Shown here: positions 15,660 through 24,883 of the stretch, piece by piece
Layout of the letters: each line of letters starts with the position of its first letter
Numbering within the stretch: position 1 is the first letter of the stretch
Assembly: GCF_000708885.1 (NCBI RefSeq)
Contig: NZ_JEOE01000002.1
Location: forward strand, 62,001-126,000
DNA length: 64,000 nt
Direction: 5' to 3'
Source: Cellulomonas sp. HZM
GTDB taxonomy: Bacteria > Actinomycetota > Actinomycetes > Actinomycetales > Cellulomonadaceae
The notes under the pieces: model-generated
Seen by the model: only the letters and a program-made list of their open reading frames with translations
Database searches by the model: none
What the model was told of the DNA's origin: nothing
Made by a program: the position numbers and the translations under genes

Positions 15660-17540
15660 ATGTCGTCAGCCCAGCGTGCCGCCCTCTCGCCGGAGGTGTC
15701 GCCCGGGGTGTCGCCACAGCGTGCCGCGGCGGTCGGCGTCCAGCTGGCGCTCGACGAGATCGGGACCCCGTTGTCCGACGTGACGTTCGTCGTCGTGGAC
15801 CTGGAGACGACGGGCGGCAGCCCTGCCGACTCCGCCATCACGGAGATCGGTGCGGTGAAGGTCCGCGGCGGGGTGGTGCTCGGGGAGTTCCAGACCCTGG
15901 TCGACCCCGGAGGTCCGGTCCCTCCGTACATCCAGGTGCTCACGGGGATCACGACGACGATGCTCGTCGGGGCCCCGAGGATCGAGGAGGTGCTCCCCGC
16001 GTTCCTCGAGTTCTCGCGGGGCACCGTGCTCGTCGCGCACAACGCGCCGTTCGACGTCGGCTTCCTCAAGGCCTCGGCGGCGGCCACAGGGCACGCCTGG
16101 CCGGGCAACCAGGTGGTGGACACCGTGCGCCTCGCCCGGCGCGTCGTCACGCGTGACGAGGCGCCCAACCACAAGCTGTCGAGCCTCGCGGCCCTGTTCG
16201 GCGCTGCGGTCACGCCCAACCACCGCGCGCTCTCGGACGCACGCGCGACGGTGGACGTCCTGCACGCCCTCCTGGGCCGGCTCGCGCCCCTCGGCGTGAC
16301 ACATCTCGAGGACCTGGCGACCGCGACGGACCCGGTCCCCGCCGACGTGCGGCGCAAGCGGAACCTCGCCGACCACCTGCCCGACGCCCCGGGTGTCTAC
16401 CTGTTCCGCGGACCGCGCGACGAGGTGCTCTACGTCGGGACGTCGACGACCTCGCTGCGACGGCGCGTCCGCTCGTACTTCACCTCGGCGGAGAAGCGCG
16501 GGCGCATCGTCGAGATGGTGCGCATCGCCGAGCGCGTCGATCCCGTCGTGTGCGCGACCCCGCTCGAGGCGCGCGTGCGTGAGCTGCGGCTGATCGCCGA
16601 GCACTCTCCCAGGTACAACCGCCGCTCGCGGTTCCCCGACCGGATGCCGTGGGTCCGGCTCACCGTCGAGCCGTACCCGCGGCTGTCCGTGGTCCGTGAG
16701 GTCCGCGAGGACCTGGGCACGGCCTACCTGGGCCCGTTCGGCACCGCCGCCGCGGCGGCGCTCGCGGTCGACGCGCTGCACGAGACGTTCGAGATCCGAC
16801 AGTGCTCGCGACGCCTGCCGCTGGTCGCGGCGCACGGGGCGTCGGCGTGCGTGCTGGCTGACATGGGCCGGTGCCCGGCCCCGTGCACCGACGCCACGGT
16901 GATGCAGCGGTACGACGAGGTCACCGCACGGGTCCGCGCGGCGATGCTGGGCGACCCCGCCCCGGTCGTGGCCGCACTCGCCGAGCGCATCCAGGTGCTC
17001 GTCGACCAGCAGCGGTTCGAGGAGGCGGCGACCGTCCGCGACCGGCTCGCAGCATTCCTGCGCGGGGCGGCGCGCGCGCAGCGCAGCACGCCGCTGGCCC
17101 GCTGCACGGAGCTGGTCGCCGCCGGGCGGACGGACGACGGCGGATGGGAGATCGCTCTGGTCCGGCACGGTCGACTCGCGGGTACGGCCCGCGTCGACCG
17201 ACGGACCGATCCTCGGGCCGCGGTCGAGACGCTGCGCGCGACGGCCGAGCACGTGCCTGCTCCTGTGGCTCCGGCGACCGCGGCGCACCCCGAGGAGACC
17301 GAGCTCGTTCTCGCGTGGCTCGCACGGCCGGGTGTGCGCGTGGTCGACGTGGACGAGTCGTGGGCGATGCCGGTGCGCTCCGCCGCGGCGCACGCGGACG
17401 CCGCGACGGCGGTGGCGGAGCACGCGCGGGCCGTCACGGGCGACCTCGCGTTCGTCGAGGGACGCCGCGACGTACCCGTCGTCGAGATGGGGCGGCGTGT
17501 GCCCGCGTCGTCACGCATGGACGTACCGCGCACGGCATGA
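15660..17540 (+). CDS. DEDDh 3'-5' exonuclease fused to a UvrC-like GIY-YIG nuclease
   Basis: The 626-residue protein has an N-terminal DEDDh exonuclease domain (about 35-205) with VVDLETTG, HNAPFDVGF and HRALSDARATVD, like the DnaQ proofreading subunit. A UvrC-type GIY-YIG domain follows (about 230-320) with PGVYLFRG, VLYVGTS and RYNRRSRFPDR. A UVR-like helix QQRFEEAATVRDRLAAF is near residue 460, and the C-terminus is less conserved. This matches mycobacterial Rv2191. It is probably a DNA repair nuclease related to E. coli Cho. The start is uncertain: a GTG at 15630 is also in frame and no ribosome site is clear. Confidence 0.88.
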   Translation: MSSAQRAALSPEVSPGVSPQRAAAVGVQLALDEIGTPLSDVTFVVVDLETTGGSPADSAITEIGAVKVRGGVVLGEFQTLVDPGGPVPPYIQVLTGITTTMLVGAPRIEEVLPAFLEFSRGTVLVAHNAPFDVGFLKASAAATGHAWPGNQVVDTVRLARRVVTRDEAPNHKLSSLAALFGAAVTPNHRALSDARATVDVLHALLGRLAPLGVTHLEDLATATDPVPADVRRKRNLADHLPDAPGVYLFRGPRDEVLYVGTSTTSLRRRVRSYFTSAEKRGRIVEMVRIAERVDPVVCATPLEARVRELRLIAEHSPRYNRRSRFPDRMPWVRLTVEPYPRLSVVREVREDLGTAYLGPFGTAAAAALAVDALHETFEIRQCSRRLPLVAAHGASACVLADMGRCPAPCTDATVMQRYDEVTARVRAAMLGDPAPVVAALAERIQVLVDQQRFEEAATVRDRLAAFLRGAARAQRSTPLARCTELVAAGRTDDGGWEIALVRHGRLAGTARVDRRTDPRAAVETLRATAEHVPAPVAPATAAHPEETELVLAWLARPGVRVVDVDESWAMPVRSAAAHADAATAVAEHARAVTGDLAFVEGRRDVPVVEMGRRVPASSRMDVPRTA

Positions 17541-17541
17541 T
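17536..17541 (+). promoter_or_regulatory. possible weak -10 element before the Lrp-type gene
   Basis: CATGAT ends 6 nt before the ATG at 17548, inside the end of the preceding gene. The match is weaker than at other sites, so read-through from upstream is equally likely. Confidence 0.3.
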
Positions 17542-17547
17542 GGCGCC

Positions 17548-17829
17548 ATGCTGACCGCCATCGTTCTCATCGACACCGACGCCGCACGCATCCCCGAGGT
17601 CGCGGCCGCCATCGCGGACATCCGGGGCGTCTCCGAGGTCTACTCGGTCACGGGCGAGGTCGACCTCATCGCGACGGTCCGGGTCCGCGAGCACGACGAG
17701 CTCGCGGACGTGATCGCGGACCGCGTGAGCAAGGTCGAGGGCGTCCTTCGCACGCAGACCTACATCGCGTTCCGCACGTACTCGCAGCACGACCTGGAGC
17801 AGGCCTTCGCCCTTGGGCTGGAGGACTGA
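17548..17829 (+). CDS. stand-alone Lrp/AsnC ligand-binding (RAM) domain protein
   Basis: The 93-residue protein is an AsnC_trans_reg/RAM domain without the usual DNA-binding helix-turn-helix. It begins MLTAIVLIDTDAARIPEVAAAI and contains VYSVTGEVDLIATVRV, where family members bind amino acids at a dimer interface. It lies 7 nt after the exonuclease gene. Stand-alone RAM proteins are thought to be amino-acid sensors or partners of full-length Lrp proteins; the convergent trpD is suggestive but not proof of a link with tryptophan. Confidence 0.85.
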   Translation: MLTAIVLIDTDAARIPEVAAAIADIRGVSEVYSVTGEVDLIATVRVREHDELADVIADRVSKVEGVLRTQTYIAFRTYSQHDLEQAFALGLED

Positions 17830-17893
17830 GGCGGAGTGCAGCGGAGGGTGGGGGCGGCGCCAGCGCACCCGCCCGCAGCCGGTCCCTACACGC

Positions 17894-18937
17894 TCAGGCG
17901 CTCGCGGCACGCCACCCGTCGAGCGCCCGCGCGGCCGCCCCGCTGTCGAGCGATCGGTGCGCGTGCCGGATCCCGGCGGTCAGTCGGTCGTGCAGCGACC
18001 CCGTGCCGGTCCCGTCGAGCGTGCCGTCGGCGACGAGCGCCGCGGCGACGTTCAGCACCACGGTCTCGCGCACGGCCCCGGGCTCACCGTCGAGCAGGCG
18101 CCGGGCGACGTCCGCGTTGTGCGCCGCGTCGGCGCCGCGCAGGTCGGCCAGCGTCACCGGGGCGACACCGAGGTCGGCCCAGTCGACGACGTGCTCGGTC
18201 ACCGACCCTTCACGCACCTCCCAGACCCGGGTGGGTCCGGTGGGCGCGATCTCGTCGAGGCCGTCCTCCCCGCGGAACACCATCGCGCTCGTGGCCCGGG
18301 CGGCGAGCACGCCGGCGATCAGCGGGGCCATCCTGGCGTCGGCGACGCCGATGGCCGCCGCCTGGGGCTGAGCAGGGTTGGTGAGCGGTCCCAGGAAGTT
18401 GAACGCGGTGGCGATGCCGAGCCCCGACCGAGCGGCCGCGGTGTGCCGGAACGAGGGGTGGAACACCTGCGCGAAGCAGAACGTGATGCCCGCGTCGAGC
18501 GCGATCTGAGCGACCCGCTCGGGTGCGTGGTCGAGGCGGATCCCGAGCGCTTCGAGCACGTCGGCGGAGCCCGACGACGACGATGCTGCTCGGTTGCCGT
18601 GCTTCACGACGCGGATGCCGGTGCCGGCGATGACGAGCGCGGACATCGTGGAGATGTTGACGGTGTGGGCACGGTCGCCACCGGTGCCGACGATGTCGAG
18701 GGTGCGGCCCGGCACCTCGATGCGGATCGCGTGGCGCAGCATCGTGTCCGCGAGCCCGGTGAGCTCCTCGACGGTCTCGCCCTTGGCGCGCAGCGCGACC
18801 AGGAACCCGGCGATGCGCACGGGAGACGCCTCGCCGGACATGATCTCGTCCATCGCCCAGGACGCCTGGGCCGTGCTGAGGTCCTGGCGCGCGACGAGCG
18901 AGGTGAGCACGTCGGGCCAGGTGGGCGCCTCGGTCAT
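17894..18937 (-). CDS. trpD: anthranilate phosphoribosyltransferase
   Basis: The 347-residue enzyme transfers phosphoribose from PRPP to anthranilate, the second step of tryptophan synthesis. The PRPP loop is [38 protein letters not shown] is the family signature, and the second metal region [12 protein letters not shown] is intact. The ATG at 18935-18937 overlaps the stop of the receiver-like gene (ATGA), so the two are translationally coupled. No other trp gene is near, which is common for trpD at this actinobacterial locus. Confidence 0.94.
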   Translation of the reverse strand: MTEAPTWPDVLTSLVARQDLSTAQASWAMDEIMSGEASPVRIAGFLVALRAKGETVEELTGLADTMLRHAIRIEVPGRTLDIVGTGGDRAHTVNISTMSALVIAGTGIRVVKHGNRAASSSSGSADVLEALGIRLDHAPERVAQIALDAGITFCFAQVFHPSFRHTAAARSGLGIATAFNFLGPLTNPAQPQAAAIGVADARMAPLIAGVLAARATSAMVFRGEDGLDEIAPTGPTRVWEVREGSVTEHVVDWADLGVAPVTLADLRGADAAHNADVARRLLDGEPGAVRETVVLNVAAALVADGTLDGTGTGSLHDRLTAGIRHAHRSLDSGAAARALDGWRAASA

Positions 18938-19359
18938 CCGGCCGTCGTCCGCTGCTCGAGCACCTGGGCGACGGCCGCCTGCAGCTCGATCGGGTCGAGC
19001 GGTCGGCTCACGACGGCCTCGGCGTTCGACCAGTGCGCGAGCCACGCGTCCTGCGGGCGTCCGGTGAGGACGAGCACCGGCGGGCACCGGTAGATCTCGT
19101 CCTTGAGCTGCCGCGCGAGCCCGAGCCCACCGACCTTGTCCGCCTCTCCGTCGAGGATCAGCAGGTCGAGCCCACCGTTCTCCGTCGTGGTGATGACGGC
19201 CGCCGCGGTCGCGGTCTCGACCCACTCGATCTCCGGGTCGCCGTGCCGCAGGCGGGGCCCGACCGCGAGCCTGACCTGGGCACGTGCGTCCACGTCGTCG
19301 CTGTAGAGCAGGATGCGGGGCCCGTTGGCGGGCTGCGCGGGGTCGTGGGCCGTGCTCAT
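18934..19359 (-). CDS. atypical stand-alone response-regulator receiver protein
   Basis: The 141-residue protein has one receiver-like domain and no output domain. The N-terminal acidic pair is in ILLYSDD, a candidate phospho-acceptor Asp in LLILDGEAD, and the switch Thr in LVLTGRP. The usual invariant Lys before Pro is replaced in VVSRPLDP, where Arg precedes Pro. It may therefore signal without normal phosphorylation. GAGGAC lies 5-10 nt before the ATG, which sits 76 codons inside a longer open frame. Overlap with trpD suggests co-expression. No histidine kinase is nearby. Confidence 0.78.
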   Translation of the reverse strand: MSTAHDPAQPANGPRILLYSDDVDARAQVRLAVGPRLRHGDPEIEWVETATAAAVITTTENGGLDLLILDGEADKVGGLGLARQLKDEIYRCPPVLVLTGRPQDAWLAHWSNAEAVVSRPLDPIELQAAVAQVLEQRTTAG

Positions 19360-19731
19360 GGTCGTCCTCACTCGTCGTCGACGTGCGTCCGTCGAGCATC
19401 TTGGCACGTCTCGCGGCGCCCGTGGCCAGGACTGCCCGGGACGCGCCCGCGAGTGCCACAGGGACGCGAGCCCTCGCCGCCCCTCGCCGCGCGACGCGGG
19501 TGCTCGCACTAGCACGCACTCGGCACGCGGCACGCCGCCGGGCTGGACCTCTGGACGTCTGGCGAACCGTCCGAGGCACCGTCGCACCGCGCGACTGCCG
19601 CGAGATGACGCGGATCCGTGCCCTCACGCACGCCGTCCGGGCCACGCGATCCTGACGGTGTGACATTTACCGCGCGCCACGTCGTGGGTCCAAAGGCCCA
19701 CTCGGCCCCGTCTTCGGCCATAATGACGAAC
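19360..19731. other. 372-bp gene-free region between the receiver gene and ctaE
   Basis: This divergent spacer contains no open frame with real coding character. Near the right end, CATAAT (19719-19724) is a likely -10 element for ctaE. The left end must hold the promoter of the receiver/trpD pair. The middle is GC-rich with repeated GCAC-containing words but no clear hairpin or known operator. Confidence 0.6.
19719..19724 (+). promoter_or_regulatory. -10 element of the ctaE-qcrCAB operon
   Basis: CATAAT ends 7 nt before a GTG at 19732. It would place the transcript start at or near that codon and leave the ATG at 19723 within the promoter itself. No good -35 match is seen. Confidence 0.45.
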
Positions 19732-20370
19732 GTGTCGACCGCAATGGCTGCCCCGCGCACCGCCCCCCACGTGAGCGTCAACCGACCCAACCCGGTGTCG
19801 GTGGGCACGATCGTGTGGCTGGCCAGCGAGCTCATGTTCTTCGCCGGCCTCTTCGCGATGTACTTCACGCTCCGGGCAGCGGTGCCCGACGAGTGGGCGA
19901 TCCAGACCGCGAAGCTCAACGTCACGTTCGCCTCGATCAACACGACCGTCCTGGTCCTGTCGTCGGTGACGTGCCAGATGGGCGTCTGGGCGGCCGAGCG
20001 CTTCCAGCCCGTCCGCAGCGGCAAGCTGTACCAGGTCAACCGCTGGGGCATGAACGAGTGGATGACGCTCACGTACGTCATGGGCGCGTTCTTCATCGGC
20101 GGCCAGGTCTTCGAGTACGCCGCGCTGGTCCACGAGGGCCTCACCATCTCGTCGAGCCCGTACGGCTCGGTCTTCTACCTGACGACGGGCTTCCACGGCC
20201 TGCACGTCATCGGCGGTCTCATCGCCTTCCTGTTCCTGCTCGGCCGCTCGTTCACGGCCAAGCGCTTCGGCCACCACGAGGCCACCACCGCGATCGTGAC
20301 GTCGTACTACTGGCACTTCGTCGACGTCGTCTGGATCGCGCTGTTCGCGGTCATCTACCTGCTGAAGTAA
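19732..20370 (+). CDS. ctaE: cytochrome c oxidase subunit III
   Basis: The 212-residue integral membrane subunit of the aa3-type oxidase has five predicted helices. Typical sequence includes [19 protein letters not shown] at the N-terminus, [11 protein letters not shown], and [20 protein letters not shown] near the C-terminus. It lacks the first two helices of mitochondrial subunit III, as is usual in actinobacteria. The GTG start follows the -10 logic; an ATG 9 nt upstream (19723) is the alternative. It leads the qcrCAB genes, forming the actinobacterial bcc-aa3 supercomplex locus. Confidence 0.92.
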   Translation: MSTAMAAPRTAPHVSVNRPNPVSVGTIVWLASELMFFAGLFAMYFTLRAAVPDEWAIQTAKLNVTFASINTTVLVLSSVTCQMGVWAAERFQPVRSGKLYQVNRWGMNEWMTLTYVMGAFFIGGQVFEYAALVHEGLTISSSPYGSVFYLTTGFHGLHVIGGLIAFLFLLGRSFTAKRFGHHEATTAIVTSYYWHFVDVVWIALFAVIYLLK

Positions 20371-20440
20371 CCCGTCGGTCCGCTACGGCGCGGACCGGCC
20401 ACCTGCCCCTTCCCCCCATGTGCGAGACGAGGATCGATCC

Positions 20441-21226
20441 GTGAAGGCACTCGCAGCCCGCAGGCACGACCGGCGCGCGCCGGTCGTCCTGCTCCTGCTG
20501 GCGCTGCTGCTCACCGGCGGGCTGTACGCGGTACTGGCCCCCACGTCGGCGAAGGCGGAGTCCTCCGTCGCGTCCGCCGACGACGTGAAGGCCGGCGAGA
20601 AGCTGTTCCAGGCGAACTGCGCGACGTGCCACGGCCCGTCCGCGGCCGGCACGGCCAGCGCGCCGTCGCTGATCGGCGTCGGGGCGGCGGCGGTCGACTT
20701 CCAGGTCGGCACCGGCCGCATGCCCATGCAGATGAACGGCCCGCAGGCGCAGGTCAAGCCTGCGCAGTTCGACGACGAGCAGATCAGCCAGCTGGCCGCC
20801 TTCGTCGCCTCGCTCGGTGCCGGTCCGGCCATCCCGACGGACGACCAGGTCGACCCGTCGAAGGGTGACCCGGCCACGGGAATGGCGCTGTTCCGCACCA
20901 ACTGCGCGATGTGCCACAACGCCGTCGGCGCGGGCGGCGCGCTGTCGCGCGGCAAGTTCGCCCCGAACCTGTGGGAGACCAGCCCGCGTCACCTCTACGA
21001 GGCGATGCTGACCGGCCCCCAGTCGATGCCCGTCTTCAACGACGCGAACATCACGTCCGAGGAGAAGCGCGACATCATCGCGTTCATCGACGAGCAGGGC
21101 AACGTGTCGCCCGGCGGCCTCGACCTCGGGTCGATCGGCCCGGTGTCGGAGGGTCTGTGGGCCTGGGTCGTCGGCCTCGGCCTGCTCATCGGCGCCGCAG
21201 TCTGGATCGGAGCGAAGTCCTCGTGA
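20441..21226 (+). CDS. qcrC: cytochrome bc1 complex diheme cytochrome c subunit
   Basis: The 261-residue subunit passes electrons from the Rieske centre directly to the CuA site of oxidase, replacing soluble cytochrome c. There is an N-terminal membrane anchor (about 15-38), two c-type heme motifs CATCH and CAMCH about 97 residues apart, and a C-terminal helix (about 238-256). The GTG start at 20441 has GAGGA about 9 nt upstream. The stop overlaps the qcrA start (GTGA). Confidence 0.95.
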   Translation: MKALAARRHDRRAPVVLLLLALLLTGGLYAVLAPTSAKAESSVASADDVKAGEKLFQANCATCHGPSAAGTASAPSLIGVGAAAVDFQVGTGRMPMQMNGPQAQVKPAQFDDEQISQLAAFVASLGAGPAIPTDDQVDPSKGDPATGMALFRTNCAMCHNAVGAGGALSRGKFAPNLWETSPRHLYEAMLTGPQSMPVFNDANITSEEKRDIIAFIDEQGNVSPGGLDLGSIGPVSEGLWAWVVGLGLLIGAAVWIGAKSS

Positions 21227-22263
21227 GCGCGCACGACAACTCCCACGACCTCGAGGTCCGCGACAGCAACGTCGTCGACCGTTTCGAGGACCCGGGTCAC
21301 CCGGACCACCAGCCTCGCAAGGGCGACACCGACCCCAAGGCCAACAAGAAGGCCGAGCGCCAGGTCCTGTTCCTGTTCGCCGTCTCGGTGCTCGGCACGA
21401 TCGGGTTCGTCGTCGCGTACTTCGCGCTCCCTCCGGGCGACACGGCCGAGTCGATGCGCACGTCCAACCTCGCGCTCGGCGGCGCGCTCGCGTTCGCCCT
21501 GCTCGGCATCGGTACCGGCGCGATCCACTGGGCCAAGGCGCTCATGAACGACCACGAGAAGTCGGAGGAGCGTCACCTCCAGCGCAGCGACGACGAGACC
21601 CGCGCGGCCGCCGTCGAGGTGCTGGCCGAGGGCACCGCCGACTCCGGCATCAGCCGTCGCGGCGCGCTCAAGGGCGCCGTCGTCTCTGCGCTCGCGCTCT
21701 TCCCGATCACCATCGCCCTGCCGCTGATCGGCAACATCGGCGAGGACTGGAACGTCGGCAAGCTCAAGCACACGATCTGGAAGAAGGGTGTGCGCCTGTC
21801 GCGCGACCCCAACGGCCGCCCGATCAAGGCGTCCGACGTCACGATCGGCTCGGTCTTCCACGTCATCCCCGACAACCTCGAGGAGCACCACGAGACCGGC
21901 GACTACATGGACCAGAAGGCCAAGGCCGTGGTCCTGCTCGTCCGGCTCGACCCGCGCGACCTCAAGGCCGACCAGTCGCCCGCGGGCGAGACGTGGTCGT
22001 ACGACGGGATCGTCGCCTACTCGAAGATCTGCACGCACGTCGGGTGCCCCGTCGCCCTGTACGAGCAGCAGACGCACCACCTGCTCTGCCCGTGCCACCA
22101 GTCGACGTTCGACATCGCGGACGGCGCCCGTGTCGTGTTCGGCCCTGCGAAGCGTCCGCTCCCGCAGCTGCCGATCACCGTCGACGACGAGGGCTACCTC
22201 GTCGCCCAGAGCGACTTCACCCAGCCCGTCGGGCCGAGCTTCTGGGAGCGTGAGACCAAGTGA
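21223..22263 (+). CDS. qcrA: cytochrome bc1 complex Rieske iron-sulfur subunit
   Basis: The 346-residue protein has a charged N-terminus, three membrane helices (about 48-68, 82-102 and 150-170; actinobacterial Rieske proteins have this extended arrangement), and a C-terminal Rieske domain. The [2Fe-2S] ligands are in CTHVGC and CPCHQS. SRRGALKGA just before the third helix resembles a twin-arginine signal, as known for this family. Start and stop overlap both neighbours by 4 nt (GTGA), showing a tightly coupled operon. Confidence 0.95.
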   Translation: MSAHDNSHDLEVRDSNVVDRFEDPGHPDHQPRKGDTDPKANKKAERQVLFLFAVSVLGTIGFVVAYFALPPGDTAESMRTSNLALGGALAFALLGIGTGAIHWAKALMNDHEKSEERHLQRSDDETRAAAVEVLAEGTADSGISRRGALKGAVVSALALFPITIALPLIGNIGEDWNVGKLKHTIWKKGVRLSRDPNGRPIKASDVTIGSVFHVIPDNLEEHHETGDYMDQKAKAVVLLVRLDPRDLKADQSPAGETWSYDGIVAYSKICTHVGCPVALYEQQTHHLLCPCHQSTFDIADGARVVFGPAKRPLPQLPITVDDEGYLVAQSDFTQPVGPSFWERETK

Positions 22264-23990
22264 CGACCACCTCGACACCCACCCCCACGGCTCGCGCCGC
22301 GGCGGCGACCGCGGACTACCTCGACCAGCGCACCGGCATCGGTGTCGCGGTCAAGACGTTCGCCCGCAAGATCTTCCCGGACCACTGGTCCTTCCTGCTC
22401 GGCGAGATCGCGCTGTACAGCTTCGTCACGCTCCTGATCTCGGGCGTGTTCCTGACGATGTTCTTCGTCCCGAGCATGGCCGAGACGACGTACCACGGTC
22501 CGTGGGCGTCCCTCAACGGCGTCGAGATGTCGCAGGCGTTCTCGTCGACGCTGCGCCTGTCGTTCGAGGTCCGCGGCGGTCTGCTGATGCGCCAGGTCCA
22601 CCACTGGGCGGCGCTCATCTTCATGGCGTCGATCGTCACGCACATGATGCGTGTGTTCTTCACCGGCGCGTTCCGCAAGCCGCGTGAGCTCAACTGGGTC
22701 GTGGGCTTCACGCTGATGATCCTGGGCCTGCTCGCCGGGTTCTCGGGCTACTCGCTCCCGGACGACGTCCTGTCCGGCAACGGTCTGCGCATCACCGACG
22801 GCGTCGTCAAGGCGATCCCGATCATCGGGTCGTACATGTCGTACTTCATCTTCGGTGGCGAGTTCCCGGGCAACGACCTGATCCCTCGTCTGTTCACCGT
22901 GCACATCCTTCTCGTGCCGGCGCTGATCCTCGCGCTCATCGGGCTGCACCTTCTGTTCGTCGTGCTGCACAAGCACACGCAGTACCCGGGCTCGGGCCGG
23001 TCCGACAAGAACGTGGTCGGCTTCCCGCTGTTCCCGATCTACGTGGCGAAGGCCGGGGGCTACTTCTTCGTGGTGTTCGGCGTGATCGCACTCATGGCGG
23101 CGACCATGACGATCAACCCGGTCTGGAACTACGGTCCGTACGACCCCTCCCCCGTGTCCGCAGGCGCGCAGCCCGACTGGTACATGCTGTTCCTCGAGGG
23201 ATCGCTGCGTCTCATGCCGGGCCAGGCGGAGGTCATGCTGGGCCAGTACACGCTCAGCCTCAACGTGATCATCCCCGCGATGATCGTCCCCGGCGTGCTC
23301 TTCACGCTGCTCGCGGCCTACCCGTTCATCGAGGCGTTCGCCACGGGTGACAACCGCGAGCACCACGTGCTCGACCGCCCGCGCAACCGGCCGTTCCGCA
23401 CTGCGTTCGGCGTCTCGCTCCTGGTGGCGTTCTTCATCCTGGTGCTCGCCGGGTCGAACGACCTCATCGCGACGCACTTCCACCTGTCGATCAACGACAT
23501 CACGTGGGTGTTCCGCTTCCTGCTGTTCCTCGGTCCGTGGGCTGCCTTCGTCATCACGAAGCGCATCTGCCTGGGCCTGCAGCGCAAGGATCGCGAGCTT
23601 GTGCTCCACGGCCACGAGACGGGCCGTATCGTGCGGTTCGCGAGCGGCGAGTACATCGAGGTGCACAAGCCGTTGGACGCCCACGAGCGCTGGCTGCGCG
23701 TGCAGCACGACGCGGTCCGCCCGGTCGAGATCGAGCCCGCCGAGGACTCGCGCGGTGTTCGCCGCAAGGGCTACCGCACCGACCGGCTGCGCCAGCGCAT
23801 CTCGCAGGTCTTCTACGAGGACCGCGTCGAGCCCGTGACGCCCTCGGAGCTCGAGGCCGCGCACCACGCCCACGGCGGGCACGACGAGATCGGCTCGCAC
23901 GACCACGGTCACGAGCCGGCTCAGGTCGGTGGCGGCCAGCACCTCGTCGAGCCGGATGGTGAGACGGGCCCCGACGCGCGGAATCACTGA
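22260..23990 (+). CDS. qcrB: cytochrome bc1 complex cytochrome b subunit
   Basis: The 576-residue membrane protein oxidises menaquinol. Heme-ligand histidines are in the second helix (QVHHWAALIF, VTHMMRVFF) and the fourth (FTVHILLVPALI, GLHLLFVVLHKH). About eight to nine helices are predicted. The C-terminus beyond about residue 450 is cytosolic, and its last 45 residues are rich in His (AHHAHGGHDE, SHDHGHE), an unusual tail. It is the last gene of the operon, followed by a strong hairpin. Confidence 0.94.
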   Translation: MTTTSTPTPTARAAAATADYLDQRTGIGVAVKTFARKIFPDHWSFLLGEIALYSFVTLLISGVFLTMFFVPSMAETTYHGPWASLNGVEMSQAFSSTLRLSFEVRGGLLMRQVHHWAALIFMASIVTHMMRVFFTGAFRKPRELNWVVGFTLMILGLLAGFSGYSLPDDVLSGNGLRITDGVVKAIPIIGSYMSYFIFGGEFPGNDLIPRLFTVHILLVPALILALIGLHLLFVVLHKHTQYPGSGRSDKNVVGFPLFPIYVAKAGGYFFVVFGVIALMAATMTINPVWNYGPYDPSPVSAGAQPDWYMLFLEGSLRLMPGQAEVMLGQYTLSLNVIIPAMIVPGVLFTLLAAYPFIEAFATGDNREHHVLDRPRNRPFRTAFGVSLLVAFFILVLAGSNDLIATHFHLSINDITWVFRFLLFLGPWAAFVITKRICLGLQRKDRELVLHGHETGRIVRFASGEYIEVHKPLDAHERWLRVQHDAVRPVEIEPAEDSRGVRRKGYRTDRLRQRISQVFYEDRVEPVTPSELEAAHHAHGGHDEIGSHDHGHEPAQVGGGQHLVEPDGETGPDARNH

Positions 23991-24013
23991 TTCCGGGTCA
24001 GAGTTGAATGAGC

Positions 24014-24043
24014 CGGGCGGCTCGCCTCACGGCGGGCCGCCCG
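24014..24043 (+). terminator. terminator after qcrB
   Basis: A 13-bp stem (24014-24026 with 24031-24043, one G-T pair) with a TCAC loop is followed by TTCTCGTT. Confidence 0.75.
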
Positions 24044-24115
24044 TTCTCGTTGCAGATGTCCCGCGGCACGGCGACGCGCACGGCCGCACCCGACGCAGGA
24101 GAGGTACTCACTCGC

Positions 24116-24745
24116 ATGGCTGACTACACGCTTCCGGACCTGCCCTACGACTACGCGGCCCTCGAGCCGCACATCTCCGGGCGGATCATGGAGCTGCACC
24201 ACGACAAGCACCACGCCGCCTACGTCACGGGCGCCAACACGGCGCTGGAGAAGCTCGCCGAGGCCCGCGAGAAGGACGACCTGGGCGCGGTGAACCTGCA
24301 CGAGAAGAACCTGTCGTTCAACCTGGGCGGACACGTCAACCACTCGGTGTTCTGGCAGAACCTCTCCCCCGAGGGCGGCGACAAGCCGGTCGGTGAGCTG
24401 GCCGCCGCGATCGACGAGTTCTTCGGCTCGTTCGAGGCGTTCCAGAAGCACTTCGCGGCCAACGCCGTCGGCATCCAGGGATCCGGCTGGTCGATCCTCG
24501 CGTGGGACTCCATCGGCTCGAAGCTCGTGATCGTGCAGCTCTACGACCAGCAGTCCAACATCGCGCTCGGCCTCGTGCCGATCGTCGTGCTCGACATGTG
24601 GGAGCACGCGTTCTACCTGGACTACGTCAACGTCAAGGCGGACTACGTCAAGGCGTGGTGGAACATCGTCAGCTGGTCTGACGCAGCCGCCCGTTTCGAC
24701 CGAGCGCGTGCGCAGACCTCGGGCCTCATCGTCGCGACCGTCTGA
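24116..24745 (+). CDS. sodA: superoxide dismutase (Mn/Fe family)
   Basis: The 209-residue enzyme converts superoxide to oxygen and peroxide. Metal ligands are His28 (in [13 protein letters not shown]), His in HVNHSVFW, and Asp and His in [11 protein letters not shown]. The whole Fe/Mn-SOD fold is present without a signal peptide. Metal preference cannot be decided by eye; [10 protein letters not shown] fits the Mn/Fe group in general. The ATG has GGAGAGG about 12 nt upstream; the upstream in-frame extension overlaps the qcrB terminator and is rejected. Its place between two oxidase operons suits protection from respiratory superoxide. Confidence 0.94.
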   Translation: MADYTLPDLPYDYAALEPHISGRIMELHHDKHHAAYVTGANTALEKLAEAREKDDLGAVNLHEKNLSFNLGGHVNHSVFWQNLSPEGGDKPVGELAAAIDEFFGSFEAFQKHFAANAVGIQGSGWSILAWDSIGSKLVIVQLYDQQSNIALGLVPIVVLDMWEHAFYLDYVNVKADYVKAWWNIVSWSDAAARFDRARAQTSGLIVATV

Positions 24746-24764
24746 GCGCCCTCGTACGGCCGCT

Positions 24765-24799
24765 GAGGGCCGGTCCCCGATCTTCGGGGGCCGGCCCTC
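24765..24799 (+). terminator. terminator after sodA
   Basis: A 16-bp stem (24765-24780 with 24784-24799, one G-T pair) with a 3-nt loop. Confidence 0.75.
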
Positions 24800-24827
24800 T
24801 CGGCGTCCGACGGCGCACGCGGCACGA

Positions 24828-24862
24828 CAGAGGCCCCCATCGCTCGGCGATGGGGGCCTCTG
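24828..24862 (-). terminator. terminator of the ctaC-ctaD-ctaF operon
   Basis: A perfect 15-bp stem (24828-24842 with 24848-24862), 5-nt loop, 21 nt beyond the ctaF stop. With the sodA hairpin it gives back-to-back termination of convergent units. Confidence 0.8.
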
Positions 24863-24883
24863 CTGTCGGCGTGCGGGGTCGCG

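Noticed and set aside
19360..19731. tRNA or small RNA gene in the gene-free spacer
   Set aside because: No cloverleaf, no CCA-like end, no strong hairpin with promoter could be made out by eye; a covariance-model search would settle it.
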